Positions 47,441 through 60,665 of a stretch of 64,000 bases of DNA are shown here, in pieces. The position numbers were made by a program, and so were the translations under genes. Source of the DNA: Epiperipatus broadwayi (lineage: Eukaryota > Onychophora > Udeonychophora > Euonychophora > Peripatidae); assembly GCA_028023455.1 (NCBI GenBank), contig JAQFVV010006552.1, positions 62,001 through 126,000 of the forward strand. The letters are read 5' to 3'. Every line of letters begins with the position of its first letter. Position 1 is the first letter of the stretch. The notes below the pieces were generated by a model. It was not told the origin of the DNA. It made no database searches and saw nothing but the letters and a program-made list of their open reading frames with translations.

Positions 47441-50337
47441 GAATTAGACAGAGCGGGAGAAAGTAATGTGTAAGTGAAGGAGGGAGTAACATATTTTTTA
47501 GCTGTATAAGATCGTAAGCTAGAAAAGTGATATAATTTTAAAATTTTATATTTATTTTAAAAGTTTTTTAAATATAATATTTTGAACTACCTTTACATGG
47601 AAGGCTAGTTTTAAAAGTTTTCTTACCAGGATATTTTATTCAAGTTTAGCCAAAACCTTACAGTAAAATGGAAATACTACAGAAAACAGTATATAGAAGT
47701 TATGAGAAAGGAAAAATATTTGTAAAGTGCCTTGATACAGCTTTATTTACGCTCAACCAGAAACTTATAATTGTAACTCAGAGGAATATAATTTGGACGC
47801 TATATGGAAAACTTAAAAGAGAAGTTATTTGCCATCAGGAAAAATTATGACGCACAAATTTATAAGGCTACTCTGAAGTTATTTTTTCTTCTCTATGAAA
47901 AAAAAATTAAGACGCGTATATCATAAAGAAAAAATTATGTAAAAGTTATAACAGAGAAAGAATGTTTGTCCTTTTTAAAGGAAACATTACAAAGTATATA
48001 GTTACCAGAACTTTAAAAGAAAGGAAAAATTACCGAATAATGATATGAAAGAGCTATTGTGTTTTATGAAAAAAAAAAAAAAACAGAAAAAACTTTCTCT
48101 AAGAGGAATTAAAAAATATTATAAAGTGGTCATTGGAGGAATGCTTGATTTGGAAAATATAAATCTAAATTACTTAATGAAAATGGATCCATGGAGACAG
48201 AAAATTTTACTGAATACTTAAATAAAAGTACCTAGAAGATGCATCGTAAAAGTCGTGCGGGAAAATATTAGCAAAAAATATTAGAAGAGAATATGTAGAC
48301 GTTTTCTTTACGGGATTAATTGATATCATAATTAATAATTGTATTAAATATTATAAAAAAAACCAAGGATTGTCATCTATGAATATTTATTAAACAGATC
48401 AATAATTGTTTTGCCTTAAAATTGAACAAGCAGGGAGAAGAACATTAAGTGACTGAAGAAGAAATAATAAACATTTTTTTAGCTTTAATATGAACAGTTT
48501 TCAAGAAAGTTTGATAAAGAAGTACAGTAAATATAGTTTAAATATTTTTTTACTAATTTATTTTAGAATATAAAATGTTATGTGAGATTAGGGAAAACAT
48601 ATAAACATAAATTTAGTAATATTAAAATTTAAATATAATAGCTTGATAAAATTATAGAAATAGTGTTTAAAATAAAGTGTATAGATGTGAATCTTATATC
48701 TACAAGGATCAAATGGATGGTGAAGCCTACGGAATGCGATCGAGGAGATAAAGGTCGTTTGGTAATTTTAATAGTTGTTTATAATGCATAATGTATTTTT
48801 TTAGATCATCTATTGACTAAGAATGGAGTGTGAAAGTTTAAATCATATGTACACACTTTATACAACATTTTTTAACATATTTTGAGATAGGAGTAATTCA
48901 GAATGTGCATGCAATAATTTATTTAAAGTATATTAATAATATAATTTAACAGAACATCTGTGTGATTCTTTTGAACTTTCATGTGATAAAGTATTCAGAT
49001 ATTCAAATAGTTTGTATATGATTAAATATACGGAGGAAAGTAGTAAAAAGTTTTTCTTATAGAACAGTGGAATAGTTTTAAAATAAATGAATTTTATTAT
49101 TGTTAGTAATGCAGATATGTATTTGTCGATGTACAGTATAGAAAAAATCTTGAGAAATAAGATCGGATAGTGACTTGGAAGTACTAGTGGAGAGGAAACC
49201 AAGATGATGTTTTTTTTTAAGAAATAGGAAAAATAAAGGATTTGGATCATATTTAGTTTTGTGTGATTTCAGTATAGTTAACTAGGCCCTATGACTGAAC
49301 ACATATAATTTGGACAGTGTTTTGCATATCTTTAAACTTTTTGATGTTATAATAAAGCTGAAGAAATAGCTTTAACATCGCTCCTATAATAGAGGTTGGT
49401 AGACAGGTAAAGGTCACTCCTCTATAGTGTCTTTTAATTCACTGTGCCATGATTGTCAAGGTATATGACGAGTAATATTCTAGTTGTATTTTGATCCTAT
49501 GCATCTATCTTCGCTATCCTTATTTCGTGAATCTGCATCGGTCAGAAAGATATTTTCAAAGAAATAATGAATAAAATAGAACTGAAGATATGTTATCGTT
49601 TGTGTAAGAATAGTTTATTTGCTTGAATGTATAGAATTGTGTAACTTTAAAATTGAAAGTCCAAAATATCATAAAGAGAGAAAGAATCATATAATACATT
49701 GTAAAATTAATTCAGAAATGAATATAAGATTTTTTGAAAGAGAAATCTAAACAAAGTTGTTTTTTTTAAAAAGTGATAATAAAATTTGAATGTTTTAAAT
49801 AATATTTAGAAAATAAGTATTGCATATTTATTAAGAAATAGTTCAATAATGTATAATAAACATATACTTGTGCATGGTATATTAATAGTTGTAATTATAT
49901 CATCTGAAGTAAGGCTTGAATGAGAATATTAGGATTAATAAACATCTGATAATGAACAATAAAAACCTAATACCGAATGTAGAACAATGTTTTGACTTTG
50001 TAAGATTCCATACAACCAATATGAAACTAAATTTTGTTATTTTGTAGAATTTTATTACGAATGTAAATTTTGTAAAAAATGTAATTTTAATAATATTAGG
50101 GATGAAAAGTGTTTGTGATAATCATATAAGAAATGCATTTTGAAATAAGCTAACCATAATAATAAATCAAGTAATAATACTGTATTTTCTTAAGTGTTTA
50201 AAAAAATAAGATTTAACTAGGAAAAGTAAATAATATTTTGATTTCATTTTATAAACTAATAAATTAAGTTGAGATATGAAAGTAAGGGATATCCAATGTA
50301 TATAGTGTAAAAATATTGTTAATTTATTTATGTTGTT

Positions 50338-50385
50338 AATAAACTTTGTTTTAAATTTGTTTTAAAGTCTTGTGTCTGAGTTGTT
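50338..50385 (+). terminator. Poly(A) signal of cassette A3
   Basis: AATAAA at 50338 followed by TTTTAAAGTCTTGTGTCTGAG, the counterpart of TTTTAAAAGTGTGTCGAG in A1. Confidence 0.5.
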
Positions 50386-51232
50386 ATTTCTCCACATGGA
50401 TGCATGACATCACGATACCTTTATAAATGAAACAAACATATACATTTTGCACAAAAGGTAAACATAAAAGTGTTATAATAATTTTGAGAATTTATTGGTA
50501 TGTTAAAATTAAAAGATCATAATTTTATATTATTTATTGGTCATAAGTCGGTTGCCACAATATTACATTAAATTATATGCTAATGTTGCCACATGTATTC
50601 TGTTGTCAGATTATTAAAATACTACCACGTACGTATTTATTTAGTTCATTTTAGGAAGAAATAAGATTATATTATATTTATTATTGTTATTATTATTTTA
50701 TTATTGTTAGTTGCTGTGTAGTAGATTATGACATAAAATTCCCTTTTCATATTTTACTACCCTAATTTTAAATCAGTTAGAATACAATTTATGAACCTGA
50801 GATTTTATTTTATTTTACTTCATTTTATTTAATTAAACTAGATTCTTGTTATAAAAGTGATTAAGATACGATTATTATTTTAATCGTAGTGAATAGAGCT
50901 TAGAAAGTCGTAAGAATACTATGAGTTAGTTATTTGATATAGTAAAAAGGGGGAATAGTGTTCTTATGCCATTGAGGTAGTATCGTGTGGATAATGGCTC
51001 AATGTAGTCTATCTCGTTCCCCGTATTGTCACTCCATGTCTCATGAAAATAGTAAATATTTGTTACTTCATTTTAAAAATTGAACCGTATTTGTATTTTA
51101 AAAATTAGAGCTAGTAATCATTTTAATTAATGCTGAATATTTCATTTATTTATTTGTTAACTGAGCTAGAACCCGTAATATTTGTAATAAACAGTATATT
51201 TTGGGGGTGAGGATGCATGGGGGGAGGTTAGA

Positions 51233-51263
<31 letters not shown>

Positions 51264-51348
51264 AACCAGATTACAAGTTCAGATCAATGCTGAAATATTA
51301 CATTATAAAAGGGTAAACTGGAACTTGTAATATAACTTCAGATACTAT

Positions 51349-51425
<77 letters not shown>
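51233..51425. repeat. Compound (TA)n linker with a small inverted repeat
   Basis: Three (TA)n tracts (51233-51259, 51352-51387, 51395-51425). The sequence between the first two contains ATTACAAGTTC (51270-51280) and GAACTTGTAAT (51321-51331), a perfect 11-base inverted repeat, so a further short fold-back may have landed in the TA tract. Confidence 0.8.
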
Positions 51426-51429
<4 letters not shown>

Positions 51430-53701
51430 ACCTTCTCTCTGATCTAACTGATCATCAATGAATCATGCTGCACATTTTAGTGACTAAATTCTCCTATACA
51501 ACCTATAATACTCTCATTATCAAGAATATAAGCATAAAGAAACAAAAATGTAAAACTAATGAAATGATTTCTATATTGAATCAAACTAGCATGAAACTAT
51601 AGATCTAAAGAAGATCACAAAGTGATTAATAAAGATAATAACTTCTGGTCAAACCAGCTTTAAAATACACACAAACAAAAGGTGATGAGTTAAATTTAAA
51701 ATTCAGCAAACCAATAAATAACTAATAATTATATCTCTGGAATGATTATGAAATTAAACTTGTAAATGAAATGATAAGTAAATTATGATGTAGAGGACTA
51801 ATTGGATGATAGAAAGAAGTAATAATTAAATAGAGGAATGAAATGAGTTTAAGAATGAAGAGAAAAGAATGAAAATGTATGAGAATAAAGAATGATTAAG
51901 ATGATGATATAATAAGAGTTAATGAACAGTTAAGATGATAAAAGAATAAAAATTAATGTATGATTAATCAATTACGATAATGAATTAATATTAAATGAGA
52001 ATGAATAAATAAAAGAAAGATCGAAATGAAATTGAAGAACAATGTTAATGATGGAGACTGAAATCTTAAACTATAAACTAATATGGTATTAAATAGTAAA
52101 AAGATAAGCTAAATAAAAATAGGGATTTCAAGCTTGACACAACCACAATATTTATCATGAAGTTAAAACAAACTATACATTTTATGCCAAAAGAAGTAAT
52201 TTACATCTTAAGGTTTGGTTGATTTTCATAAAACAGTGAAAGTAATCTATTTCAAGTCCAACTATAATAATTAACTAGATATAAAATTTATTACAAATTT
52301 AAATTCTATCTTGAAACTTAACAACTAATTCTTCTCAGGGTTCAAACACTCAAAGATCATTCTCCAAAATATATTTGGGTCAGTGAGAGGGATTTTACCA
52401 CTACCCAAATAGAATGCACAAAACAGTTCTCAATATAAACTCAAATTAAGAACTATATTTAGCAGTTACACATAAACTTTATGAGCTTAATAACTCTTAT
52501 AACTTTAATATTTAAGAAATAGGAATAACTTTTTAATAAATAAACACAGTACCTTACCAAATTCCTTTTCTCAAATAATTATAAACCATGTGATCAAGAT
52601 CAGTGAATGATAGGTCTGTGGATTTAATTAAATCAATTAAATCAAGATTATGTTTATCTTTTAATATATTGCTTAAAATAATCTAATCTGTACTCTAAGT
52701 TATTAATATTTTGATTATTGTGTGATGATGCATTAGATGTACTAATAAATTATAAGGCTTAACAAAATTATTATGATATAGCATAATATAGTTAATTGTA
52801 CTATATTGGTTGATGATTTGAATTTATAACCTTCTGATAGGTCGATAGCAATAACAATAATAGTGTATATATGTGGTAATCAGCAATAAGACTACAGGCA
52901 ACTAAATAAATTTTTAAATACAACAAACTTTATTTACAATATTTACAAATTTTAATTGAAAGACATGGCATGAAATAAAACTAATATGTTAAAAGAACGT
53001 ATGGATGGAACAAATACTTAGTATCCCATTGACCGTATTCTTAGTCAATGTGACTAACTCATATAATGTTATTAAGAGTATCATTGATTAATATTTAGTC
53101 TATCCTGAAAAAAAATGAAATAATGAAACTTATTTAAACTGCACTAGCACTTAAATTACAAAAATAATAGTGTATTTAGGACATTATGGTATGCACAAAA
53201 TTTAAATTTAAAATTCAAAAATTATAAAGGGTTGCATTATACTGAAACCATTTATTTTATCAGAATATGATAAGGGCAATTATCATATTCTGTGCAATTA
53301 CTAACTGATTAAGATTTGAAATGAATAAGTTTGATGTATTAAAGAACAGACTTTTTAAATACACACATGTCACTAAAACATCTTTGTCCACAACCTAATT
53401 ATTGAATACTTAACTGATCTTTCCAATCCATTGTTAACCCTTTCAACGATTATTATTTAATTGGCCGAATGAGTTAAAAATCAAAACTTGTAATTGGCCA
53501 ACTCACAACTTTAACAAAATCTATTGATAAAATAGATCACTTTTAATAATATAAATACATTAGTTTCGTTTGTAAAAAGTATATTACTGAATTGTCAGAT
53601 TATGAAACAAACGAAAGTCTTTTCAAAAATAAAATTTGATTTATAATTTAAAAAATATTCAATTGTGGTGAAATAAAAGTAACCGCTATTCAACCAACCA
53701 A

Positions 53702-53727
53702 AAAAGATTGTGACAGCAATCTTTTTT
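53702..53727. repeat. AAAAAGATTG hairpin in cassette D
   Basis: AAAAAGATTG, TGACAG, CAATCTTTTT: a perfect 10-bp stem with a 6-base loop. Confidence 0.7.
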
Positions 53728-54254
53728 TTTTCACTTTAACGTTACGATCAATATGTAGCAATAAATAAATAATTCTTGGTAATATCTTAACTATTTTTCT
53801 AAAATAATTTGATTTTTAGTATTATTTTATCAATAATAATTTGTAATTCAATTCAAATATTGTTTAAAATGTTGTAAACATTCATTTATAATTTTCGTAA
53901 TAAAAATCAAAACGAACGTAACTTTTTACTTTTTGGCAGCCATTTCCCTTTCTGACAGAAGTGGGACAGCCAATAAGATTCAAGAAAAGTTGGTGAGGAG
54001 GCGGTGCTTTGGTTTTGTTTGACATATATGGTCATTTTTATTGATTTTTTACTTGTAAAATAAATCTGAAGAGGGCACCATCTTACAGAACTTTTGATTT
54101 TCTTTTGAATGACATATTATATGTATACGTGGGATAAAAAGTAGCCAATTTAGAGTGATGTCAAATCTTCTCGTTTTTAGACGAGTCATGCATTCAAAGA
54201 ATTAAATCATTATTCGATGAAGATGAATCCACACTGACAATGTGCATCTCTTAC

Positions 54255-55127
54255 AATAAGGAAAAAAAAATAATGGAAAGGATGTTTATCAATCGGAAAA
54301 TATATAAAATTAAACATTATTAATTTGATTTAAAAACTTACAAAAGTCAGATAAGAGTCCGTTTTAACATTTCAGTTTTCTTGTTTATCAATTTGTAAAA
54401 CTTGACGAAAGTTCTTAATTGATTTTAACAATTGTTCATTTCATATAGCTTATGGTAGAAGAGTCCAGGCCTCTGCTTTCAATTCCCGCGGCGCCTCCGT
54501 TGGAAGGTAATGTTCTGGAGATGGCAATAGCTGGTTCAAGGTATCACAGTCTTTTCATTTTTTCCTTTTTTATAGAGAGTGTGGTATGTGCGTCATACCA
54601 CATCTCTCAAACACACAATGCTGGAACTGTCCGAAAAAAAACTGTATTTCCCTTTTTATATTATCCACAAGGATTCAATGAACAAAACGTCACTAGTCGA
54701 TCACTTTTGTTAGGGTCCAAGCCAAGGCTTAGTGCTTCCATTGGTCAAGCTAAAATTTCTTTCTTCTCTTATCTAACTTTTCATCTGACTTTTTAATTAC
54801 ACAGCTTTTAGATAATTAATAAACAATCATTTCCATTTACAGATTACAGGAATTAATTAATACCTGTTTTTACTTTAACTTACGTTAATTTTTTTATTAA
54901 AATATTTTTATATTTCAATCTCACATTTTTTTATTAAAAAAAATACGTTCAGATACTTTTTTTTTTTTGTTTATGAAAAAAAAATACTTTTAAAGTTTAG
55001 CATCTGTGCGAATGTATATACGTATAACAAACATTTTTAATTTTAGTGTTTAGTTTTTTACTCTTATTTGCGAACTTGTAAGTTTTTATTTTAAATTAAT
55101 GTAACGACATATTTATGTATCATTACA
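54255..55127 (-). repeat. 870-bp direct repeat in cassette D, copy 1
   Basis: It matches 56318-57187 nearly base for base, with scattered substitutions and one-base indels in A/T runs. It contains the promoter and the GTGGTATG/CATACCAC hairpin (54575-54607). Frames of 114 codons here and 64-72 codons in copy 2 run across the promoter and hairpin and are unlikely to be genes. Confidence 0.9.
54575..54744 (-). promoter_or_regulatory. CCAAT-TATA promoter and hairpin leader in D, copy 1
   Basis: On the minus strand GACCAATGG (CCAAT at 54740-54744), AGTGACGTTTTG (a CRE-like TGACG), TATAAAAAGG (54651-54660) and then, about 45-75 bases later, a strong stem GTGGTATG...CATACCAC. The stem would lie in the 5' leader of the transcript. 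Confidence 0.55.
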
Positions 55128-56317
55128 TATCAGTAAACTTCCTCAAAAAACAAAAAACATTTAAAAAAAAAAAAAAAGACTTTACTTAGTGTTAGTAATT
55201 ACATTACACAAATTTGTTATATATGAAATTTCAAAAGGACAAAACTTTTTTTTAAAAGACAAAACAGTAATTACAAATATAATAATAAAAAAAAAGTTGA
55301 TTGATGATTCCTTACTACCAGCTAAATTTCTGCCCCCTCCCTTCCAAGTTTCATTTCTCCTACCTTTAAGTATTACTTAGGCAAGTTAAACGATTAGATT
55401 TTAAACAAGACTTTAAAAAAAAATTATGATTTATATTTATTAATTACGTTTTATTTATTAATTTTTATTCCTCGAATTTATCTCTACATATGCGCAATTT
55501 TCCGACTGGCAGTACCTTTAAGACAAAATTTCAAAGTGTAACTCCACGTCAATCCAACAAATCTATTTATACTATTTCAGAAAAAAAAATTTACGGGCAT
55601 GATTCACTTTTAAAATTCTCAGGGCACTCGTGTTTATTAAAGATCGGACAAAGTTGGGTAGCCAGTTTGTACCAATCGGAATGTGACATCTGTTAGCAAG
55701 TAGAACAATAAACAAAAAACTCCATAGGAATGGACTGCAGTCTTCTGCCAACTTACAAACCCATCCATAGGCAAACAGAGGGTGTGTGGTGTATATCTAT
55801 AATCCTGCCCGTAGCGGACCTCATACTACATCTACTAATTACACAAATATATCCAATCCATTGAACCAATTCAACTACAAAATGAATAACCTAAGATTAC
55901 CCTCCCTTAATACAACTTTACAAAACTATACAGCCATTCACGCCCGACTTAATTTTAACATTTAAATACGTTCGCACAGATTTGTTTAAAAATGTTGGGT
56001 ATAGATCGATTACATAGATTCCACGGTCAAAAACATTTCAAAATAAACATAAACGATCAAAATACAAAATTATTGATACCGACAATCGCACAGGGAAACT
56101 TATAAGTAGTATTCACCATAAGATACTTGCGTTGTCACCAATAACTTAAAAGACATCCGAATAAATACATTTTAGATACTCACCATAAGGTATCATTATT
56201 TATCGAATGTATATATATATATTGATCAAATATGAAAACCAAAATATAATTAACCGCAAATGAATCCATGCAAGCGTCTATAAACAACTTAAATTTCATA
56301 CATTTAAATAATCTTTA
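55128..56317. other. Unique spacer between the two D repeats
   Basis: 1.19 kb, in part richer in GC (55720-55830). Frames of 63 and 68 codons (55189-55380, 55490-55696) show no known features. I could not align it with the rest of D by eye. Confidence 0.5.
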
Positions 56318-57187
56318 CAATCAGAAAAAAAAAATGGAAATGATGTTTATCAATCGGAAAACATATAAAATTAAACATTATTAATTTGATTTAAAAACTT
56401 ACAAAAGTCAGATAAGAGTCCGTTTTAACATTTCAGTTTTCTTGTTTATCAATTTGTAAAACTTGACGAAAGTTCTTAATTGATTTTAACAATTGTTCAT
56501 TTCATATAGCTTATAGTAGAAGAGTCCAGGCCTCTGCTTTCAATTCCCGTGGCGCCTCCGTTGGAAGGTAATGTTCTGGAGATGGCAATAGCTGGTTCAA
56601 GGTATCACAGTCTTTTCATTTTTTCCTTTTTTATAGAGAGTGTGGTATGTGCGTCATACCACATCTCTCAAACACACAATGCTGGAACTGTCCGAAAAAA
56701 AAACTGTATTTCCCTTTTTATATTATCCACAAGGATTCAATGAACAAAACGTCACTAGTCGATCACTTTCGTTAGGGTCCGAGCCAAGGCTTAGTGCTTC
56801 CATTGGTCAAGCTAAAATTTCTTTCTTCTCTTATCTAACTTTTCATCTGACTTTTTAATTACACAGCTTTTAGATAATTAATAAACAATCATTTCCATTT
56901 ACAGATTACAGGAATTAATTAGTACCTGTTTTTACTTTAACTTACGTTATTTTTTTATTAAAATATTTTTATATTTCAATCTGGCATTTTTTTATTAAAA
57001 AAAATACGTTCAGATACTTTTTTTTTTTTTGTTTATGAAAAAAAAACTTTTAAAGTTTAGCATCTGTGCGAATGTATATACGTATAACAAACATTTTTAA
57101 TTTTAGCATTTAGTTTTTTACTCTTATTTGCGAACGTGTAAGTTTTTATTTTAAATTAATGTAATGACATATTTATGTATCGTTACA
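56318..57187 (-). repeat. 870-bp direct repeat in cassette D, copy 2
   Basis: The counterpart of 54255-55127; its right edge GTTACA followed by ATAT is the outer end of the cassette. Confidence 0.9.
56637..56806 (-). promoter_or_regulatory. CCAAT-TATA promoter and hairpin leader in D, copy 2
   Basis: The same blocks as in copy 1: CCAAT at 56802-56806, TATAAAAAGG at 56713-56722, stem-loop at 56637-56669. Confidence 0.55.
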
Positions 57188-58910
57188 ATATAAAACTTAT
57201 AGCATGACATGTATATGCTTCCTAAAGACACATTTGCCATGCTAAACATAATATAATTAATAACTAAAAGTACACAAAAATTCTATAGTTTCATTCTGTG
57301 AAATTATAATGCACCAGTTCATTAATTAGCATTTTTAAAACATGCTAAAAAAGGATACTTAAAATTAATCTAATTTTTTATTCAATCTGCACAGTTTATA
57401 ATACAACTTACAGGAGGTCAAAGCATATCTGGGACTTAAGCAATATGATAATATGCTTTATAAATCATTTTTGCATTTATTAACTAATTAATTTATTACT
57501 TGAAACCTAATTTACATAACAACAACAATAATAAGCTAAACATAGTACATTGATGAAAATAATTAGGTTTTCAGAGAAGAGATTTTTGTGTGTGCGCTAA
57601 AGAGCAACATTACTCAATTTGGAGAGAGCATCTAATCATCTCCCCCTTCAAACTTTTCATAAAATCAATCTCCATTTTGAATTGGGTATAACATAATTAT
57701 AAAATAACATATGTAAAATAAATAAGGAAAAGGCATGACCACAGATTAGAACGATAGAATAATAATTAAATAAGTTATTATTAACAAGCATTTAGAATTT
57801 TATATTTTAAATTTAGTTTTTAATTATTAAGACATTTTACAATTTAGATTTAAAAATTTGTGCACATTTATAGATTAGCTAGCTTAAGTTTTAGAGATTC
57901 CTTTATAAATTTAATAGATTATTTTTAAAGAGCTCTGTGGGGAAAATTCATTATCACATATTCTTTGTTGATTCTCCTGCAATTGATCATCAGCAGTCTC
58001 AGATCAGCTTGTGTGATGTCTTCCAATGCTTACTGCTGTGCAGGCTATGGGCTTGAATTCTGGCTTGATCATTGACCATTTTCCAGAGAAAGGAGTGTCA
58101 GTGGTTGATTTTACCTAAAAGGTTTTATGGTAGAAAAATTAATGAGTGAACCTCCATTAGCAAAACTTAAAAGTTATTTATACTAAAAAATCAGTAATTT
58201 GAGTGTTCTGTTTACCAGAGTTTTCATCAGTAATTAAAAATCCATAAAAATGAAAGCTTTGGTCATTTCTTTTGCTGAACAATAACAGTCAACAGATCAT
58301 TCCTTGTTCTCAGTTTTTATTTTTAAAAGACATTAAAAATTTTGACTACAAGTTTGATTAATTACTTGCAGATGGTTTTCTAAGAATTACAAATTTTATA
58401 ACAACAGACAACTTTTTTAAAAAAAGTTTAAGTTCATAAACATATGCATGGCTACTTTGAAATAGAAATTTATATACAAAAGCCTTTAAATAAAGAGTTT
58501 TAAACTAAAAAATAATGCAAATTTAAATTAATTTAAAGGAGTTGTAATGCTTTTAAATCTATTGTATTACAGCTTTTTTCACATATATATATGTAGGTAA
58601 TTACACACATATAATAATGTTTACACACTTAATTTAAATTATATCATTTTATTTAATTTTAAATTTATAAATGTATATGCATTATACACATGCAAACATT
58701 AATAGGAGTATTAGATGTGTGCACCTATACAATTACATGCACATACACATAAGTATACACTATTACATATTAAATAAATTACTAGAAGCTTATATACATG
58801 GACTGGGATGGGTTTGAACTGGAAAAAATATTCTACTATGGAACATAATAGAGTATATATACATGGGCATAATTAGTATAATGGATAAAGTTAAGCATGG
58901 TACTTAGTGG

Positions 58911-58978
<68 letters not shown>

Positions 58979-59960
58979 GCATTTAAATGCATGTCTTTAA
59001 TATAGTAATATCTTCATCATTTTACTAATTTGATTTATGCATAGCTGACTCTTTTAATTAACTATTTGAGAAATGAATCTATTTACCTGAGAAAGTCCCA
59101 GGTTCAAGAATGAAGTGTCTTCAGTAGCTTATGTCCATCAGTTCTGTTTGCTCATTTAAAAAGGAATTCACTCCAGGTGACTGATATCTCCAATATTTGT
59201 GAAATGACTGATAAAGTACAATGGAAAGCCAATAAAATAGAAAAATTTAGAGATATGATATTATCATTAAGTATTATAGAATAAAGTCAAATGACCATAA
59301 ATAATAAAGCCTTATTAACATTAAATATAGAGACATATGTTCCCCATATATTGCTATGCTATAAATCCATTATAAAATCAATAAAACACCTTTCTTTAAA
59401 GTTATTAAATTAATTAGATATGGATATTATACCAACATCTTATTCTTAGCATGATTAATTAATAAATATCGTTGTTTAACTATTTATTGCACATAGGTTT
59501 GAATGATATTTAAATATATAATAATGTGTTTGAAAAGATCACATTGTATGTCACTATTACAAAATATTAAATTAATACTTGTATATAACTAGTGTTTTTT
59601 AATATATAATTAATAATTAATCGTCTGACTTGATTATGTATAATAAATCTATATAAATAACAATTGTGAGGTATTTTTCTCTTTCTTTTAAAAAATAAGT
59701 AAATTAAATAGACATATATATATACTCACAGTATAATTAATATATGGTTTAATTACATATGATTTAAATAATTAAATGGCAATACATTTCACTCTCTTGT
59801 TTAAAATCATTTAATTAAACAAATGCAGGAGGAGGTGGATGAAAACTTTTTAAAAAAAAATGGCGCAAATAATGACGTATTGTGCGTATGTGTGACATTT
59901 ACCATTTATGCGTAAACTCAGCTCCAAATAGAAATTTCTAGAAAAGTCGTACAAAAGTTG
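57188..59960. other. AT-rich DNA, no gene recognised
   Basis: No credible frame. An interrupted (TA)n tract with an internal AAATATA...TATATTTATA symmetry lies at 58911-58978. Confidence 0.55.
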
Positions 59961-59963
59961 TGC

Positions 59964-59982
59964 TGGGGGCAAAGGGTTAACT
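59964..59982 (-). repeat. Possible piggyBac-type terminal motif
   Basis: On the minus strand TTAACCCTTTGCCCCCAGC resembles the TTAA target plus CCCTTTG-type terminal repeat common in piggyBac-like elements. The element would extend to the left (59.96 kb downward). TTAACCCTTTCAACG at about 53432 on the + strand could be a partner, but 6.5 kb away and inside cassette D. No piggyBac transposase was recognised, so this is weak. Confidence 0.25.
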
Positions 59983-59990
59983 TCAATAAT

Positions 59991-60665
59991 TTATTGAAGC
60001 AAAAGGATTCCACTTGAAATAGTGGGAGGAGAGTTGAATTTAGAAATGTTTTTAACATATTCTAAATCTGTCATCCAATGTTTCACTTTTAAATATTCCA
60101 AATCACATTCATAAATAAAAAAACACAAATGATACTTTCTAGGCATTCTAACATTTACAAATAAAAAATGATCATTAGAATACATAAATTTACATTATAT
60201 GTTAGAAAAGAAAATTAATGAGTACCTATGACACTTGAATACTAGTGATAAAAATTTGAGTTTATTCTCTAAAGAAAGCTGGCCAAAAATAATGGAAATT
60301 AACACATGATCACAGACAAAAGTCATCATTGCCAATAAGAACAGCATCAAGCCAGGCAATATCGATCCTGGAATCAGATGGCAAAAAATCCAAAATGATA
60401 TAAAAAATATTTTTTTTGCTAGATTTTGATTACTCTTGCTGATTGCATGTTTTTTAAACATATTTTGTTTGTGTATTGCAGACATCCAAAATGTAGGGCT
60501 CACACAATAAATTACATTTCCCATATTTTCACTAATTGAGGTTGGCTCCAGAGTGATGGTTCCCAGAAAGTGGCAACCAATATTCTTGTCTCCACCTAGA
60601 ATAATATGAAATGGAAAGAACATTGAATTGTGTGATGCATCAGGGACTGCCAGAATGAACTTCAA
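59991..60665 (-). CDS. Two short unidentified ORFs in a locally GC-richer patch
   Basis: Minus-strand frames of 156 codons (60195-60665) and 64 codons (59991-60185) lie end to end in a patch with fewer A/T runs than its surroundings. The longer one begins MKFILAVPDASHN and has hydrophobic stretches (IFFISFWIFCHLIPGSILPGLMLFLLAMM) that could be membrane segments. I recognise neither product. The length is notable for DNA this AT-rich, but a decayed transposon read in the wrong frame is as likely as a gene; a + strand frame with WKLTHDHRQKSSLPIRTASS overlaps and also has stops. Confidence 0.2.

Larger units (their letters stand above)
46600..51232 (+). mobile_element. Cassette A3: diverged 4.6-kb copy of A, same orientation as A1
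   Basis: It begins TGTGCTCTTATCTATAGG, close to the A1 start, and ends GGGGAGGTTAGA, between (TA)n tracts. It keeps the order of A1 landmarks: CCAATCA (47405) and TATAA (47436), TTCTTACCAGGATATTTT (47620-47637; TTCTTACCTGGATATTTT in A1 at 11700), AATAAA with GT-rich follow-up (50338-50385), and the TTATGCCATTGAG...CTCAATGTA stem block (50961-51055). The terminal CA is GA. A 60-codon frame (47668-47850) just downstream of the conserved TTCTTACC block is not shared in recognisable form with A1. Divergence from A1 is much greater than A1 from A2. Confidence 0.55.
51426..57187 (-). mobile_element. Cassette D: LTR-like element with duplicated promoter half
   Basis: On the + strand (TA)n is followed by GTAACCTTCTCTCTGAT, close to the A2 start GTACCCTTACTTCTTGAT, and the right end is TATCGTTACA followed by ATATAAAA. 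On the minus strand it begins TGTAACGATACA. It carries an 870-bp direct repeat (54255-55127 and 56318-57187), each copy starting on the minus strand with TGTAAYGATACA and containing a CCAAT-TATA promoter, so two U3-like halves lie in tandem. AATAAA (+ strand TTTATT at 52929-52934) gives a poly(A) signal. Without the 2.06-kb duplicated part the length would be about 3.7 kb, in the range of A and C. No convincing ORF is present. Assignment to the same class as A is inference. Confidence 0.45.

Noticed and set aside
47668-47850. 60-codon frame in A3 as a small gene
   Set aside because: Not recognisable in A1 or A2 at the corresponding place and lacks family features.
54452-54796. + strand frame of 114 codons in cassette D
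   Set aside because: It crosses the antisense promoter and hairpin, is cut short in the second copy by a one-base change in an A run, and shows no protein family features.
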